Part shown: positions 41,758-50,670 of the stretch, piece by piece
How the letters are laid out: each line of letters starts with the position of its first letter
Position numbering within the stretch: position 1 is the stretch's first letter
Assembly: GCA_049514435.1 (NCBI GenBank)
Contig: JBEKVB010000010.1
Location: forward strand, 42,459 to 106,458
DNA length: 64,000 nucleotides
Direction: 5' to 3'
Source of the DNA: UBA4810 sp002479215
Lineage (GTDB): Bacteria > Desulfobacterota > Syntrophia > Syntrophales > Smithellaceae
Position numbers and translations under genes: made by a program
Notes under the pieces: generated by a model
The model's database searches: none
Seen by the model: only the letters and a program-made list of their open reading frames with translations
Told to the model about the DNA's origin: nothing

Positions 41758-41937
41758 CTACTTCCCAAAAAACTTCTTGACCTGACCGACCTTTTCCTGA
41801 ACGTATCCGGCTATCTTTTCGCCAGTACCTTCGGCTTTCAACTTTGGACTATCGCTTAGTTTCCCGGCGATCTCTTTGAGCTTACCCTTTACTTTGTGAA
41901 ACTTGCCTTCCGCTTTGTCCCTAATGCTCGATTTCAT
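41758..41937 (-). CDS. CsbD-like stress protein (short)
   Basis: A 59-residue protein read on the minus strand from ATG 41937 to TAG 41758, with AAAGGAGG six bases upstream. It reads MKSSIRDKAEGKFHKVKGKL, then KEIAGKLSDSPKLKAEGTGE and KIAGYVQEKVGQVKKFFGK. This is the CsbD pattern: hydrophilic, Gly/Lys-rich, with the repeated KxKG / KAEG element. CsbD proteins are general stress proteins of unknown mechanism. Neighbours include UspA and other stress-type genes. Confidence 0.85.
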   Translation of the reverse strand: MKSSIRDKAEGKFHKVKGKLKEIAGKLSDSPKLKAEGTGEKIAGYVQEKVGQVKKFFGK

Positions 41938-42330
41938 GGTATTCCTCCTTTAGGATTTTGATTTAACTGCTGGGCTGGCATCCCTTCTCCATTCTTGTGG
42001 AACCGGACAGTGAAGTAAACGTCTGTGACAACTCTATACGCTTTCCAAAAAGGACCTTCATTCGTATAATGACCAGCATCATACAAATAGCAGTTGCAAG
42101 TGGCTTGCCAACAAGCGAAAGAAAAATCAGAAGTGTGGAATCGTACCTTAATAATAGGTAGTTAAATTAATAGAGAGAGCAGCAGAAAAGTATGAAATGA
42201 TTCGTTTGGCCTCAACATTTGGTGGAACCTCAACATACTTAGGGATACTTTGAAGGGAGATGGACAGTCTAATCTGGTTCTTTTGTCTCTGGCCGGACTA
42301 TTCCGAGCTTATGCCTGATCTGTCTCACCA
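41938..42330. other. Intergenic, no gene found
   Basis: About 390 bases between csbD-like and uspA-like genes. A plus-strand frame from 42260 only shadows the UspA gene. No repeat family copy or clear hairpin. Confidence 0.4.
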
Positions 42331-42753
42331 TCAGACAGATTTCATCGTAAAACTATTTTTATTGACGGAGACTACCGGACAAGGAGCCTCCAAAATAATA
42401 TGTTGGGCGTTGGAACCGAAAAACAGTTTCCCGACCTTGGATTTTTTTTCAATTCCGATGAAAATCTGGTCTACATTTTTATCCCTGGCAAACTCGACTA
42501 TATCTTCTCCCGGGGAAAGACCGCGAATCAGCAGGTGGGTTTCGCAGAGAATGCCTTCCTTTGTAATAGAAGCTTTTAAGGTCTCCAAAATACGTTCAAT
42601 CTTGGCTAAATCATCAACTTCCTTTTCCGATGCACCTTCCATTGAGTTGACAATATAAAGGGTGGCGTTAAAAAGTTTAGCATTTTTCTTGGCCAAAGCT
42701 AAAACAGCTTTATCCATTTCAGTCCCTCCGGCATACGCGACTAAAAATTTCAT
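42331..42753 (-). CDS. Universal stress protein (UspA family)
   Basis: A 140-residue single-domain UspA protein. The N-terminus KFLVAYAGGTEMDKAVLALAKKNAKLFNATLYIVNSM is the usual strand-helix opening. The ATP-binding signature G-2x-G-9x-G(S/T) is seen only in degraded form in GIEKKSKVGKLFFGSNAQHIILEAPCPVVSV, with GKLFFGS retaining the second half; nucleotide binding is thus plausible but not certain. It has its own promoter at 42817. Confidence 0.9.
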   Translation of the reverse strand: MKFLVAYAGGTEMDKAVLALAKKNAKLFNATLYIVNSMEGASEKEVDDLAKIERILETLKASITKEGILCETHLLIRGLSPGEDIVEFARDKNVDQIFIGIEKKSKVGKLFFGSNAQHIILEAPCPVVSVNKNSFTMKSV

Positions 42754-42816
42754 TCTGACCCCCTTGTAATAGATGTTAACTATCTATTTGATTATGCTGT
42801 ACTTGCTTTAAGTTTG

Positions 42817-42846
42817 AGTATAGGGGAAACCGCTCATCTATGTCAA
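42817..42846 (-). promoter_or_regulatory. Sigma-70 type promoter of the uspA-like gene
   Basis: On the minus strand: TTGACA (42841-42846), 18-base spacer, TATACT (42817-42822). Its spacer differs from the shared-spacer group. Confidence 0.75.
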
Positions 42847-42990
42847 CAAATTTCTAACGAACCAAAAAGCATTATATGCCATGATATTATAAATACTTGT
42901 GTGGGAATAATATTCTATTATTTTATTATGGACTATTCTTTTATATTTTCTAGACCAGCCGAAAAGATTCGATCCAATATCCTAACTTAA

Positions 42991-43077
42991 AAACTGGACC
43001 ATTTTTCGGGGGGCAGGTCAGACGAGGAGATTGAAACGCTCCAAAAAGAAGGGATCGTTCTTATCGCCGGCACATGA
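42991..43077 (+). pseudogene. Possible relic of a coding sequence (C-terminal fragment)
   Basis: A short open stretch after TAA encodes LDHFSGGR followed by SDEEIETLQKEGIVLIAGT and a stop. It has protein-like composition but no start codon and no recognised family. In another frame the DNA continues as HDINVPDYFKKLIKR, as if a frameshift separated the two. Lies between uspA and the binding-protein gene. Weakly supported. Confidence 0.3.
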
Positions 43078-43110
43078 CATTAACGTCCCGGACTATTTCA
43101 AAAAGTTGAT

Positions 43111-43143
43111 AAAACGAAAGGACAGGCAAACCCTGTCCTTTCG
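43111..43143 (-). terminator. Intrinsic terminator of the first binding-protein gene
   Basis: CGAAAGGACAGG (43115-43126) pairs perfectly with CCTGTCCTTTCG (43132-43143). On the minus strand the stem is followed by TTTTATC. It lies 27 bases after the stop at 43170. Confidence 0.85.
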
Positions 43144-43169
43144 TTACACTTCAAAAATAAGTCTGTTTC

Positions 43170-44411
43170 TTACTTTTCTTTTAACCAGTAAATTGGATTC
43201 TTTTTTACGGCGGATTTCTTTTTTATAGCTTTAAATTCCTTTTTTGTATTAGGCCACCAGCAGTAAAGAACTGATGGATTGGATTTGCCACTGGTAATTG
43301 TTTGGACTGAGGCCAGAATATGCATACGTCCGGTCGGGGTGATGCCAAATACTTCATTGGGGAATTTATCACCCAGCAACGGTACTGACAGCGCCTTGGG
43401 GAAAGCGGCTCTGATTTTATAGACATCATCAACGGTCCCTGCCGCCACGATGGCTCTGGCTAGTGCATGCATACCCGTATAATTCAGGGCGCATTCCCAG
43501 GTGACCATTCTATTATAAGTCTTTGTATACCTTTCATCGAAATTGTTGCCTACGACGGGAATACTCAGAACACCCGCTGTTCCGACCAGGTTACCCATCA
43601 CTTCGGTGCCTTTGAGCAGTTTGGCTATGTAATCCTGTTTGGCCTGGTCAATCATGATGAAACCGCCTTTAAAGCCCATCCCGCGAGCCTGCTCAATCAC
43701 TAAAGCCGTGGTAGCCGAAGGGCCACCGATGAGCATAACGTCCGGCTTAGTTGCCAGGGCTGCGGTAAGCGGCGAGGAAAAATCGGTTTCTGTATAGTAG
43801 TTTGCGGGTTTATCAGTCGTGATGGTGCCGCCTTTCTTTACCCAATATTCTTTGAATGTACTTCTCCACTCGTCACCATAGGCTCCGAAAGTTACGACCA
43901 TAGCGCATTTTTTCCAGCCTTTCTTAAGAGCCCAGTCGGCAAAAACTTTTACGTAGGTAGTAAAACTAACTGTGGTAGTCACCGTCAATTTATTGCCCAA
44001 AGTGTCGACTTTGGGAGTGCTGGTATAGGCCATCATGATGAATTCGTTGTCCTTCTCCTCGTTTATCTTCATCATGGGAGCGATCGTATTGAAAACTCCG
44101 TTGAAAACGGCGATGGCTTTATCAGCCTTGAAACGCCTGGCATTATTGACGGCCTGAGTAGGATCAACGCGATCATCGAGTTTTTCCAGTCTAAAAGTGT
44201 AATTCTTCTCGTTTACCTTTATACCTCCAGCGTCGTTAATTTCTTTGACAGCCATTTCAATACCGTTAAAAATGTCCTGGCCATATTCGGCAGCCGGGCC
44301 ACTGAGCGGTCCGGTATAGCCCAAGACAATTTCCTCAGCTCTACTACTCCCTGTCCAAGAAACCACAAAAACAGCGGCAATCATGCAAATAATTACTTTC
44401 AAATAATTCAT
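43170..44411 (-). CDS. Branched-chain amino acid-type ABC transporter, binding protein 1
   Basis: Periplasmic binding protein of the type I LivK-like family (Peripla_BP_6), 413 residues. A Sec signal (IICMIAAVFVVSWTGSSRA) precedes EEIVLGYTGPLSGPAAEYGQDIFNGIEMAVKEIN, the classic N-lobe start. KPANYYTETDFSSPLTAALATKPDVMLIGGPSATTALVIEQARGMG is nearly the same as in binding protein 2 at 48780. The C-terminal KKKSAVKKNPIYWLKEK is basic. It is divergent from livH and ends in a clear terminator. The ligand could be an amino acid or a carboxylate; LivK-like proteins in this lineage vary widely. Confidence 0.9.
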   Translation of the reverse strand: MNYLKVIICMIAAVFVVSWTGSSRAEEIVLGYTGPLSGPAAEYGQDIFNGIEMAVKEINDAGGIKVNEKNYTFRLEKLDDRVDPTQAVNNARRFKADKAIAVFNGVFNTIAPMMKINEEKDNEFIMMAYTSTPKVDTLGNKLTVTTTVSFTTYVKVFADWALKKGWKKCAMVVTFGAYGDEWRSTFKEYWVKKGGTITTDKPANYYTETDFSSPLTAALATKPDVMLIGGPSATTALVIEQARGMGFKGGFIMIDQAKQDYIAKLLKGTEVMGNLVGTAGVLSIPVVGNNFDERYTKTYNRMVTWECALNYTGMHALARAIVAAGTVDDVYKIRAAFPKALSVPLLGDKFPNEVFGITPTGRMHILASVQTITSGKSNPSVLYCWWPNTKKEFKAIKKKSAVKKNPIYWLKEK

Positions 44412-44935
44412 TTCTTTGTTTCCCCCTTTTTTGTTATTTTCCTTTTGATCGTGTGAGCGAAGAAAAAATATCCGGTGTAAACTTGTGTCCGTCTAACACT
44501 ATTAAGATAACAAATGATCACGATTAATAATAGCTTGCCAGCATTAAATGGAAATGTCAAACGAAAGTTGACCATCTGTCGGAAACAAGTAAACGGTCCT
44601 GCATTGTTACACGTAATCTGAAACAAGCGTTTTGCCGTCGTGCTCCGATAAAGGTCATGTCGGTATTTGGGCATTTCCGAACGGAACACATGGATTGGAA
44701 CGCGAAGCAGTATTATTCATGGTATAAGCATGGAGGAGTTATATTTGGGTAGAGAATACGCCGCACCGGATTTTTTCTTGACAAATAGATTCGGATATTC
44801 TACTTTTAGTGAGTCGATATCTTCTATGTAATAATCATAAATAATGATAAGTTTTAACCCGTTTTTCACGATTCATTATCTACGATAATCACAAATTTTA
44901 CGGAATGGGTATCGTTCAGAGAGTATTGAGGTTTA
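44412..44935. other. Divergent intergenic region of the transporter
   Basis: About 520 bases between binding protein 1 and livH. A promoter for livH lies at 44778-44806. The minus strand must hold a promoter for binding protein 1, not clearly identified. No gene or repeat copy seen. Confidence 0.4.
44778..44806 (+). promoter_or_regulatory. Sigma-70 type promoter of the liv operon
   Basis: TTGACA (44778-44783), 17-base spacer, TACTTT (44801-44806). The leader to livH is about 125 bases. Confidence 0.6.
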
Positions 44936-45805
44936 ATGGATCTATTCTTACAGCAATTGTTTAACGGAGTTATGCTGGGCAGCACATATGCGCTCGTGGC
45001 GTTGGGACTGACTTTAGTCTACGGCATATTGCAGATTCCCAATTTCGCGCACGGTCATATGTATATGCTGGGAGCATATGTTTGTCTTTTTTTGATGGGC
45101 GTGCTCGGGCTTGGCTACTGGCCGGCGCTTATTGTCGTGGCTCTTATTATGGCGGTGGCCGGCGTTATTTTAGAGCGATTGGCCTACTCCCCTTTACGTA
45201 ACCAGAGCCCCATGGCCTCATTTATTTCCGCTTTGGGCGCCCTGTTCGTCCTGGAAAACAGTGTAATTGCCATCTGGGGTCCACAGGGCCAGCGTATTGG
45301 CAATCCGTATCCCGACATTGTTGAGGTGTTCGGTATAACGATGTCCGTGCAGAGGCTTTTGGTTATCGGTATTGCCTTTCTCTTAATCGTGCTGGTGCAG
45401 CTTTTTATCAAAAAAACTACATTGGGCAGCACAATTGAAGCTGTGGCGCAAAACCCGGAAGGGGCAAAGCTGGTGGGAATCAATATCAAATTGGTTTCTT
45501 CGCTGACCTTTGCCATATCCACGGGACTGGCGGCACTCGCCGCCTGCCTGGTAGCTCCTATATTCATACTGTCTCCGAGCATGGGTTCTCTCTTGGGAAT
45601 GAAGGCGTTCGTTATCGTCATCCTTGGAGGTCTGGGAAGTGTTCCCGGCGCGATAGTTGGCGGTCTTATTCTGGGATTGATCGAAGCCCTGGGTGGCGGT
45701 TATCTGTCGGCAGCGTATAAAGATGTTTTTGGCTTTGGAGCTCTGGTGCTGATCCTGGCCATCAAGCCTACTGGTTTATTCGGTAAGGAGGTCCAGGGTC
45801 GGTGA
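44936..45805 (+). CDS. livH: Branched-chain amino acid ABC transporter permease LivH
   Basis: Inner-membrane permease of 289 residues, with eight or so helices. The start FLQQLFNGVMLGSTYALVALGLTLVYGILQIPNFAHG is the LivH signature. Later parts include SPMASFISALGALFVLEN and the cytoplasmic EAVAQNPEGAKLVGINI, the coupling loop to the ATPase, and ILGGLGSVPGAIVGGLILGLIE. First gene of livH-livM-livG-livF, with overlapping or nearly touching ends. Confidence 0.93.
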   Translation: MDLFLQQLFNGVMLGSTYALVALGLTLVYGILQIPNFAHGHMYMLGAYVCLFLMGVLGLGYWPALIVVALIMAVAGVILERLAYSPLRNQSPMASFISALGALFVLENSVIAIWGPQGQRIGNPYPDIVEVFGITMSVQRLLVIGIAFLLIVLVQLFIKKTTLGSTIEAVAQNPEGAKLVGINIKLVSSLTFAISTGLAALAACLVAPIFILSPSMGSLLGMKAFVIVILGGLGSVPGAIVGGLILGLIEALGGGYLSAAYKDVFGFGALVLILAIKPTGLFGKEVQGR

Positions 45806-46779
45806 TAAAGTTTTTGAAAGAAAAATGGTTTTATATTGTTATACTGTTAATTGCACTTGCTGTGCCCTTCATTATTCCTAACAGGTATTTTTTTCAGGTC
45901 ATTATTACGTGTTGCCTTTTTTCCATCGGGGCTCTCAGTCTGAACCTTATTTTAGGTTATACTGGTCAGGCCTCGCTGGCGCATGGTGCTTTTTTTGGTA
46001 TCGGCGCCTATGGAGTGGCAATTATGATGCAAACGCTGGGTTGGTCCTTCTGGATTGCCCTTCCCCTGTCGGCTCTGATGACGGCCTTTATTGGGTTTTT
46101 AGTCGGCTTTCTCGCCCTCAGGACGCGCGGTGCATACTTTGCCATCGTTACCATGTGTTTAGGGGAAATTGTGGGGCTGGTGATCAGTAACTGGGTGGAG
46201 CTGACGGGAGGCGCAAACGGTATTAACGGTATTGCCCCTCCCGGCGCCATTTCTCTTCCCTTTATCGGTCAAATTAGTTTTGAGGGACAGACGCCTAAAT
46301 ATTATCTGATTCTCGTCTTCTTGATTTTTACGCTTTTTTTCATGCACCGGTTAGTAAATTCTTTAAAGGGATTAACTTTCATGGCTTGCCGTAACAATGA
46401 GCTCTTGGCCGAAGCAGTGGGAATTAATACGTTCAAAACGAAATTGCTTTCTTTCGTTGTGTCCATTTTCTTTGTCTCCATGGCCGGCGGGCTTTATGCC
46501 ATCCTGATGGGCAGCATCAGCCCGTCTGTCGCTTCGCTGGGAATAACATTCAATTTCCTCCTTTACGTTCTTCTGGGCGGCGCAGCAACATTGGTTGGTC
46601 CGGTACTCGGTAGTTTCGCCCTGCCCGTATTGCAGGAGAATTTGCAGTTCCTCCAGGAGTACCAGATGGTACTCTTCGGCGTCTTGCTGGTTGTTGTAAT
46701 TATCTATGCCCCCAGGGGTCTGATGGGAGTAATAACTGCTCTGCGTAGCAGGTTTAATCGTAAGAAAGTAGGTACGTAA
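45802..46779 (+). CDS. livM: Branched-chain amino acid ABC transporter permease LivM
   Basis: Second permease of the complex, 325 residues, starting at GTG within the livH stop (four-base overlap). Conserved parts: SIGALSLNLILGYTGQASLAHGAFFGIGAYGVA, RGAYFAIVTMCLGEIVGLVI, and the coupling helix CRNNELLAEAVGINTFKTKLLSF. The glycine-rich GGAATLVGPVLGSF is also typical. Normal length, no oddities. Confidence 0.93.
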   Translation: MIKFLKEKWFYIVILLIALAVPFIIPNRYFFQVIITCCLFSIGALSLNLILGYTGQASLAHGAFFGIGAYGVAIMMQTLGWSFWIALPLSALMTAFIGFLVGFLALRTRGAYFAIVTMCLGEIVGLVISNWVELTGGANGINGIAPPGAISLPFIGQISFEGQTPKYYLILVFLIFTLFFMHRLVNSLKGLTFMACRNNELLAEAVGINTFKTKLLSFVVSIFFVSMAGGLYAILMGSISPSVASLGITFNFLLYVLLGGAATLVGPVLGSFALPVLQENLQFLQEYQMVLFGVLLVVVIIYAPRGLMGVITALRSRFNRKKVGT

Positions 46780-46780
46780 A

Positions 46781-47545
46781 GTGCTGTTAAAAGCTGATAA
46801 TCTGGTCAAGAATTTTGGGGGCACAATAGCCGTCAATAATGTAAGCTTCGAGATAATGAAGGGTGAAATTCTCGCCATTATCGGTCCCAACGGTGCGGGT
46901 AAGTCGGTTGTTTTCAGCCTGATCAGCGGATTGCATCTACCGACATCGGGAAAGATCATTTGTCAGGAAGAGAATATTACCAGTTTAAAGGCCAATGCCA
47001 TTTCCCGCAGAGGCATCGCCCGGACATTTCAACTTACTGCGCTTTTCGATGAGTTGAGGGTCGTGGATAATCTGGCTCTCGGTTTTCAAAAACTCGCCGT
47101 CAGCGGTTTCTGGGGAACTATCTTCCATAATGCGCAATGGAAAGCGGATAAGGCTAAAATGGAGGCCAGGATCATCGAAATGCTGGATTTCGTCGGCTTG
47201 GGAAATAAAGCTTTTGATTTTGTATCGACTCTATCTCAGGGCGAACAGCGGCGCCTGTCCATCGGTATCGCTTTGGCCAGCAACCCCGGACTGATCCTTT
47301 TCGATGAACCCACAGCAGGTCTCATTCAGGAGGATACTAATGAGATTACCCGGTTAATTAGGAAAATTAATCAGACCGGAATCACGATTTGCCTGATCGA
47401 ACATAAGATGCGGATGATTATGGACTTGGCCAGCCGGATTGTTGTTTTAAACTATGGACGAAAAATTGCCGAGGGACTACCGGCGGAAGTTGCAGAGAAT
47501 CCCGAGGTTATCGAAGCATATTTAGGAAGAAAAAAGAATGCTTAG
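46781..47545 (+). CDS. livG: Branched-chain amino acid ABC transporter ATP-binding protein LivG
   Basis: ATPase subunit of 254 residues, starting at GTG one base after livM. Walker A GPNGAGKS, a Q-loop around FQLTALFDELRV, signature LSQGEQRRLSIGIALASNP, Walker B LILFDEPTAGL and the switch His in LIEHKMRMI. The signature is LSQGE instead of LSGGE, as in several LivG proteins. Its end overlaps livF by eight bases. Confidence 0.93.
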   Translation: MLLKADNLVKNFGGTIAVNNVSFEIMKGEILAIIGPNGAGKSVVFSLISGLHLPTSGKIICQEENITSLKANAISRRGIARTFQLTALFDELRVVDNLALGFQKLAVSGFWGTIFHNAQWKADKAKMEARIIEMLDFVGLGNKAFDFVSTLSQGEQRRLSIGIALASNPGLILFDEPTAGLIQEDTNEITRLIRKINQTGITICLIEHKMRMIMDLASRIVVLNYGRKIAEGLPAEVAENPEVIEAYLGRKKNA

Positions 47546-48242
47546 ACTTAAAAATGTAAGCACTATGATCGGTGAGCACCAGGTAATACATGACGTCTCG
47601 CTGGAGATTGCAGAAGGTGATTTTGTGGCACTGCTGGGCGGAAACGGAGCAGGAAAGACTTCATTGCTCCGCACAATTGCCGGTGTTTTGCATCCTCACC
47701 AGGGAACAATAGAGTTCAAGGGTGAGTCTATCGGCCATATCCCGGCTTTTAAGATTGTGGGAAAAGGTTTGTCTCTCTGCCCGGAAGGCCGTCAATTGTT
47801 CCCGCAGCTTCCGGTATATAAGAATCTGATGCTCGGCGCTTTTCGTCGCAAAGACAAAAAAGGAATTCAGGAATCTCTGGAACAAGTTTACACCCTGTTT
47901 CCGATTTTGAAGGAACGGTATAAACAAATGGCCGGAACATTCAGCGGCGGCGAGCAACAAATGCTGGCTGTGGGGCGGGCGCTCATGTCGAAGCCGGAGA
48001 TGCTGCTTCTGGATGAACCGTCAATGGGATTGGCACCGTTGATCGTCGAAAGTATTGCCGAGGTTATCACCAAACTCAACAGCATGGGAATTACTATATT
48101 CTTGTCGGAGCAGAATGCCCTGATTGCTTTGATGATTACACGGCACGGTTATGTTCTGGAAAATGGACACCTGGTACTGCAAGGCCTGAGCAGCGACTTG
48201 CTGCATAATGAGAAAGTAAGAAAAGCATATCTGGGTACATAG
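47538..48242 (+). CDS. livF: Branched-chain amino acid ABC transporter ATP-binding protein LivF
   Basis: Second ATPase subunit, 234 residues. Walker A GGNGAGKT, signature FSGGEQQMLAVGRALMSKP, Walker B MLLLDEPSMGLAP and switch region FLSEQNAL, where Gln replaces the switch His as usual in LivF. Last gene of the operon. The second binding protein gene is convergent to it. Confidence 0.93.
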   Translation: MLRLKNVSTMIGEHQVIHDVSLEIAEGDFVALLGGNGAGKTSLLRTIAGVLHPHQGTIEFKGESIGHIPAFKIVGKGLSLCPEGRQLFPQLPVYKNLMLGAFRRKDKKGIQESLEQVYTLFPILKERYKQMAGTFSGGEQQMLAVGRALMSKPEMLLLDEPSMGLAPLIVESIAEVITKLNSMGITIFLSEQNALIALMITRHGYVLENGHLVLQGLSSDLLHNEKVRKAYLGT

Positions 48243-48532
48243 AAAGCGGCGTCTGGTCAGAGCATGCTTTTTTCGATTTTAACTATTTTCTGGATGCCAC
48301 CTTACTGAAGAATTTTTTAACTCAACCGCCTTACGAATGATCCTTCTTTTAGGATCCAGCTGTCGGATCCCCAGTCATTAACCCCAATTAATCTACTACC
48401 TGCACGCGTGTATTGGCGAATATTTGTCACTCCCCTTTTTTTCTAATCTTTATCCCTGCCCGAATCAGCAACTGGACTGCACCCCCAAGTTGGACAAAAG
48501 TGTTTTACATTTCGCTTCGGATACAGACTACT

Positions 48533-48659
48533 AATTCCATTTCTAAATCAAAGATGATATCGCGGCGGCCAGGAGGAGGCGACGAGGCGTATTGTGTGTA
48601 CATACGTTGAGGAAGCCGACGACGCCAACAAAGATAGCGCTTGATTTAAAATTGGAATA
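48533..48659. repeat. MITE-like dispersed repeat, copy A4
   Basis: A full-length element in inverse orientation to A6: ATTCCATTTCTAAATCAAAG at the left, GCGCTTGATTTAAAATTGGAAT at the right (shown in halves GCGCTTGATTTAA and AATTGGAAT). The ends are inverted copies of each other. Confidence 0.75.
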
Positions 48660-48694
48660 ACACTCCCTCTTGTTTGATTTGAGTACATAATAGA

Positions 48695-48721
48695 ATACCC
48701 CGCCCAGGGAGGGCGGGGTAT
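48695..48721 (-). terminator. Terminator of the second binding-protein gene
   Basis: ATACCCCGCCC (48695-48705) pairs perfectly with GGGCGGGGTAT (48711-48721); loop of five. On the minus strand it is followed by TCTATTATG. It may also stop the liv operon. Confidence 0.7.
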
Positions 48722-48779
48722 CAAAACATTTAAACAATTCTAATTTTCAAGGTATTTTTTTTACTACTAAGGCTCTTTA

Positions 48780-50066
48780 TTACTTTCGATAGTCCTCTGC
48801 TTCCATCCATACCCATTCCACAGGAGGAATATTAGGATCCGTTGATACTCCTAATGTTCTCTGACCTAGCTTTACTACAGCATTGAATTCCTTTTTGGTC
48901 TTTGGCCACCAGACTTCCAATATCGGCCTTTCTAATTTTCCGTCCTGATTAATCGTCTGGGTAGAACACAGCATAAGTTGCCGCCCATCAGACGTGAGCC
49001 CGTGAACCTGCGCCGGAACTTGGTCGCCGAGGAGCGGATAAGCCTTCGGGAAAGCTTTTCTTATGGCCAGAACATCAGTTGAGCCGGCTGCCTGAACCGC
49101 CCGGGCGACGGCCAATGCGGCACCGTAATGCAAAGCGACTTCCCAAGTATACATTCCTTTATAATTTTCTTTGAATGTCTTTACAAACCAGGGAGTGATA
49201 GCAGCGGGAAGATCTACCACCGTACCCACGGCTATACTGTTATACATCAGCTGATAGCCCTTGAGGACGTTAGCCATTTGGTCTATTTGTGCCTGATCAA
49301 TAAAGCAAAATGCACCTTTATATCCCAGGTTTCTGGCCTGTTCGACCATGAGAGCCGACGTTGCCGAAGGCCCACCGACCAGCATGACGTCGGGCTTGGT
49401 GGCCAATATGGCGCTAATTTGCGCAGAAAAATCCGTTTCCGTATACATATTAGCGGGCTTTACGGCTGTGATCTCGCCTCCCAATTTTGTGAAGTATTTC
49501 GAGAAGAAGTCCGTCCATTCCACGCCATAAACTTCATTGGTCACGATAACGCCTGCCCGGCGATAACCCTTGGCATAGGCCCATTTGGCTTCGACCTCCG
49601 CATAGATGCTGAATGTCGGCGGAATAGTGACTGTCAATTCATTACCCTGTTTTGATAAAGCCGGGGAGCTGGTATAAGCCATCACTATGAATTCATGACC
49701 TTTTTCCCGGTTGATGGTCATCATGGCATATTGTGAAGCAGTAATAGGGCTGAATATGGCGACCGCATGATCTTGCTCCTGCAACCGTCGTGAATTGGTG
49801 ACTGCCCGAGTGGGATCCATCCCGTCATCAAGCTTTACCAGCTTTAAATTATACGTCTTGCCTTTAATCTTGATTCCACCGGTCTTATTAATTTGTTTGA
49901 CGGCCATATCCAACCCGCTCGCACAATTCAGGCCATATTCCGCAGCCGGTCCACTTAAAGGGGCAGTAAAGCCAATAACTACATCCTTGGCCTGACTACT
50001 GTTACACCAAAAGAACAACGCTGCTACTAATACTGCTAAGCAACCAACCATCTTAAAAAGTTTCAT
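48780..50066 (-). CDS. Branched-chain amino acid-type ABC transporter, binding protein 2
   Basis: A second LivK-like periplasmic binding protein, 428 residues, convergent to livF. The signal (MVGCLAVLVAALFFWCNSSQA) is followed by KDVVIGFTAPLSGPAAEYGLNCASGLDMAVKQIN. It parallels binding protein 1 in the stretch PANMYTETDFSAQISAILATKPDVMLVGGPSATSALMVEQARNLG. Its C-terminus differs. The two proteins probably serve the same LivHMGF complex with different ligands. GAAGGAGGG precedes the ATG. Confidence 0.9.
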   Translation of the reverse strand: MKLFKMVGCLAVLVAALFFWCNSSQAKDVVIGFTAPLSGPAAEYGLNCASGLDMAVKQINKTGGIKIKGKTYNLKLVKLDDGMDPTRAVTNSRRLQEQDHAVAIFSPITASQYAMMTINREKGHEFIVMAYTSSPALSKQGNELTVTIPPTFSIYAEVEAKWAYAKGYRRAGVIVTNEVYGVEWTDFFSKYFTKLGGEITAVKPANMYTETDFSAQISAILATKPDVMLVGGPSATSALMVEQARNLGYKGAFCFIDQAQIDQMANVLKGYQLMYNSIAVGTVVDLPAAITPWFVKTFKENYKGMYTWEVALHYGAALAVARAVQAAGSTDVLAIRKAFPKAYPLLGDQVPAQVHGLTSDGRQLMLCSTQTINQDGKLERPILEVWWPKTKKEFNAVVKLGQRTLGVSTDPNIPPVEWVWMEAEDYRK

Positions 50067-50667
50067 GTTCCCTCCTTCTTTGAATTGAATGTAACTTCAT
50101 TTTAATATAAAAACCTATGTAATAATAATTAGGTGCTGTCAAGTTTTTTGTGTAAAATTTAATATCGTCAACTGTATGTTTTTAAATGGTTTTGGACAAA
50201 TGAGGTCTGAAATGACCTGCCTCTGATATTTGTACCACATGTTAAGTTAGAGTTCAGCCATTCTTTATTTCTCAATTCAGGTACGCCTCTGGTGCTGGAG
50301 GACGGTAATTTAAAGAACTGTGCGGCCTGAACGTGTTGTATTCCAGCCCTGTCTTTAATTATTACTATTAAAAGTCCTGCCTGTTAATCGAATTCGAAAA
50401 TTTATTGATGAGAGGTACTACGGATTACCATAAGAAACAATCGAGTCAAACGAAGTCTAATTGCTCTCAGGAAGCCGCCTTATCTTGTGTGTGTTGAAGG
50501 CAGCGTAAAATATAAGGTTGCTACTCCCGGTTAAATGTTTTCCTTTTAAAAAGGCGGTCAATAATAGCAAGGCTTACGAGGAGTCGGCGACGGAGGCGTA
50601 TAAGTAACATACATTAAGGAGACGATGACGAGTCCAACACAGAGAGCGCTTTGATTTGGAATTGGGA
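50067..50667. other. Intergenic graveyard: IS relic and repeat fragments
   Basis: About 600 bases without an intact gene. Contents: a TTGACA on the minus strand at 50137-50142 (weak -10), the IS end and transposase relic at 50226-50355, and a partial A repeat at 50580-50670. Confidence 0.5.
50226..50355 (-). pseudogene. C-terminal relic of an IS3/IS481-type transposase with IS end
   Basis: On the minus strand the DNA encodes GLEYNTFRPHSSLNY then RPPAPEAYLN and a stop, the typical end of an integrase-fold (DDE) transposase such as in the IS3 family. Homology stops upstream of about 50355. After the stop comes the presumed IS end, TGTACCACATGTT then AAGTTAGAGTTCAGCC in plus orientation, also seen at 38335. 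Only the last ~25 codons survive. Confidence 0.75.
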
Positions 50668-50670
50668 CTA
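50580..50670. repeat. MITE-like repeat, partial copy A5
   Basis: A diverged right half of the A element: GAGTCGGCGACGGAGGCGTA, then AGAGAGCGCTTTGATTTGG and AATTGGGACTA. It ends at the stop of the adenosyltransferase gene. Confidence 0.55.

Larger units (their letters stand above)
48243..48779. other. Convergent intergenic region with repeat A4 and a terminator
   Basis: About 540 bases. It holds repeat A4 (48533-48659), a GC-rich terminator (48695-48721) and no gene. A small palindrome TAGGATCCAGCTGTCGGATCC near 48352-48372 was noted (quoted in two halves: TAGGATCCAG and CTGTCGGATCC). Confidence 0.5.

Noticed and set aside
43031..43228. Plus-strand frame across the terminator of binding protein 1
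   Set aside because: It runs through a terminator hairpin and into the opposite gene; only the short peptide relic before it was kept, with low confidence.
50114..50142. TTGACA on the minus strand before binding protein 2 as a promoter
   Set aside because: The -35 box is perfect, but no acceptable -10 box lies at 16-18 bases, so it was not listed as a feature of its own.
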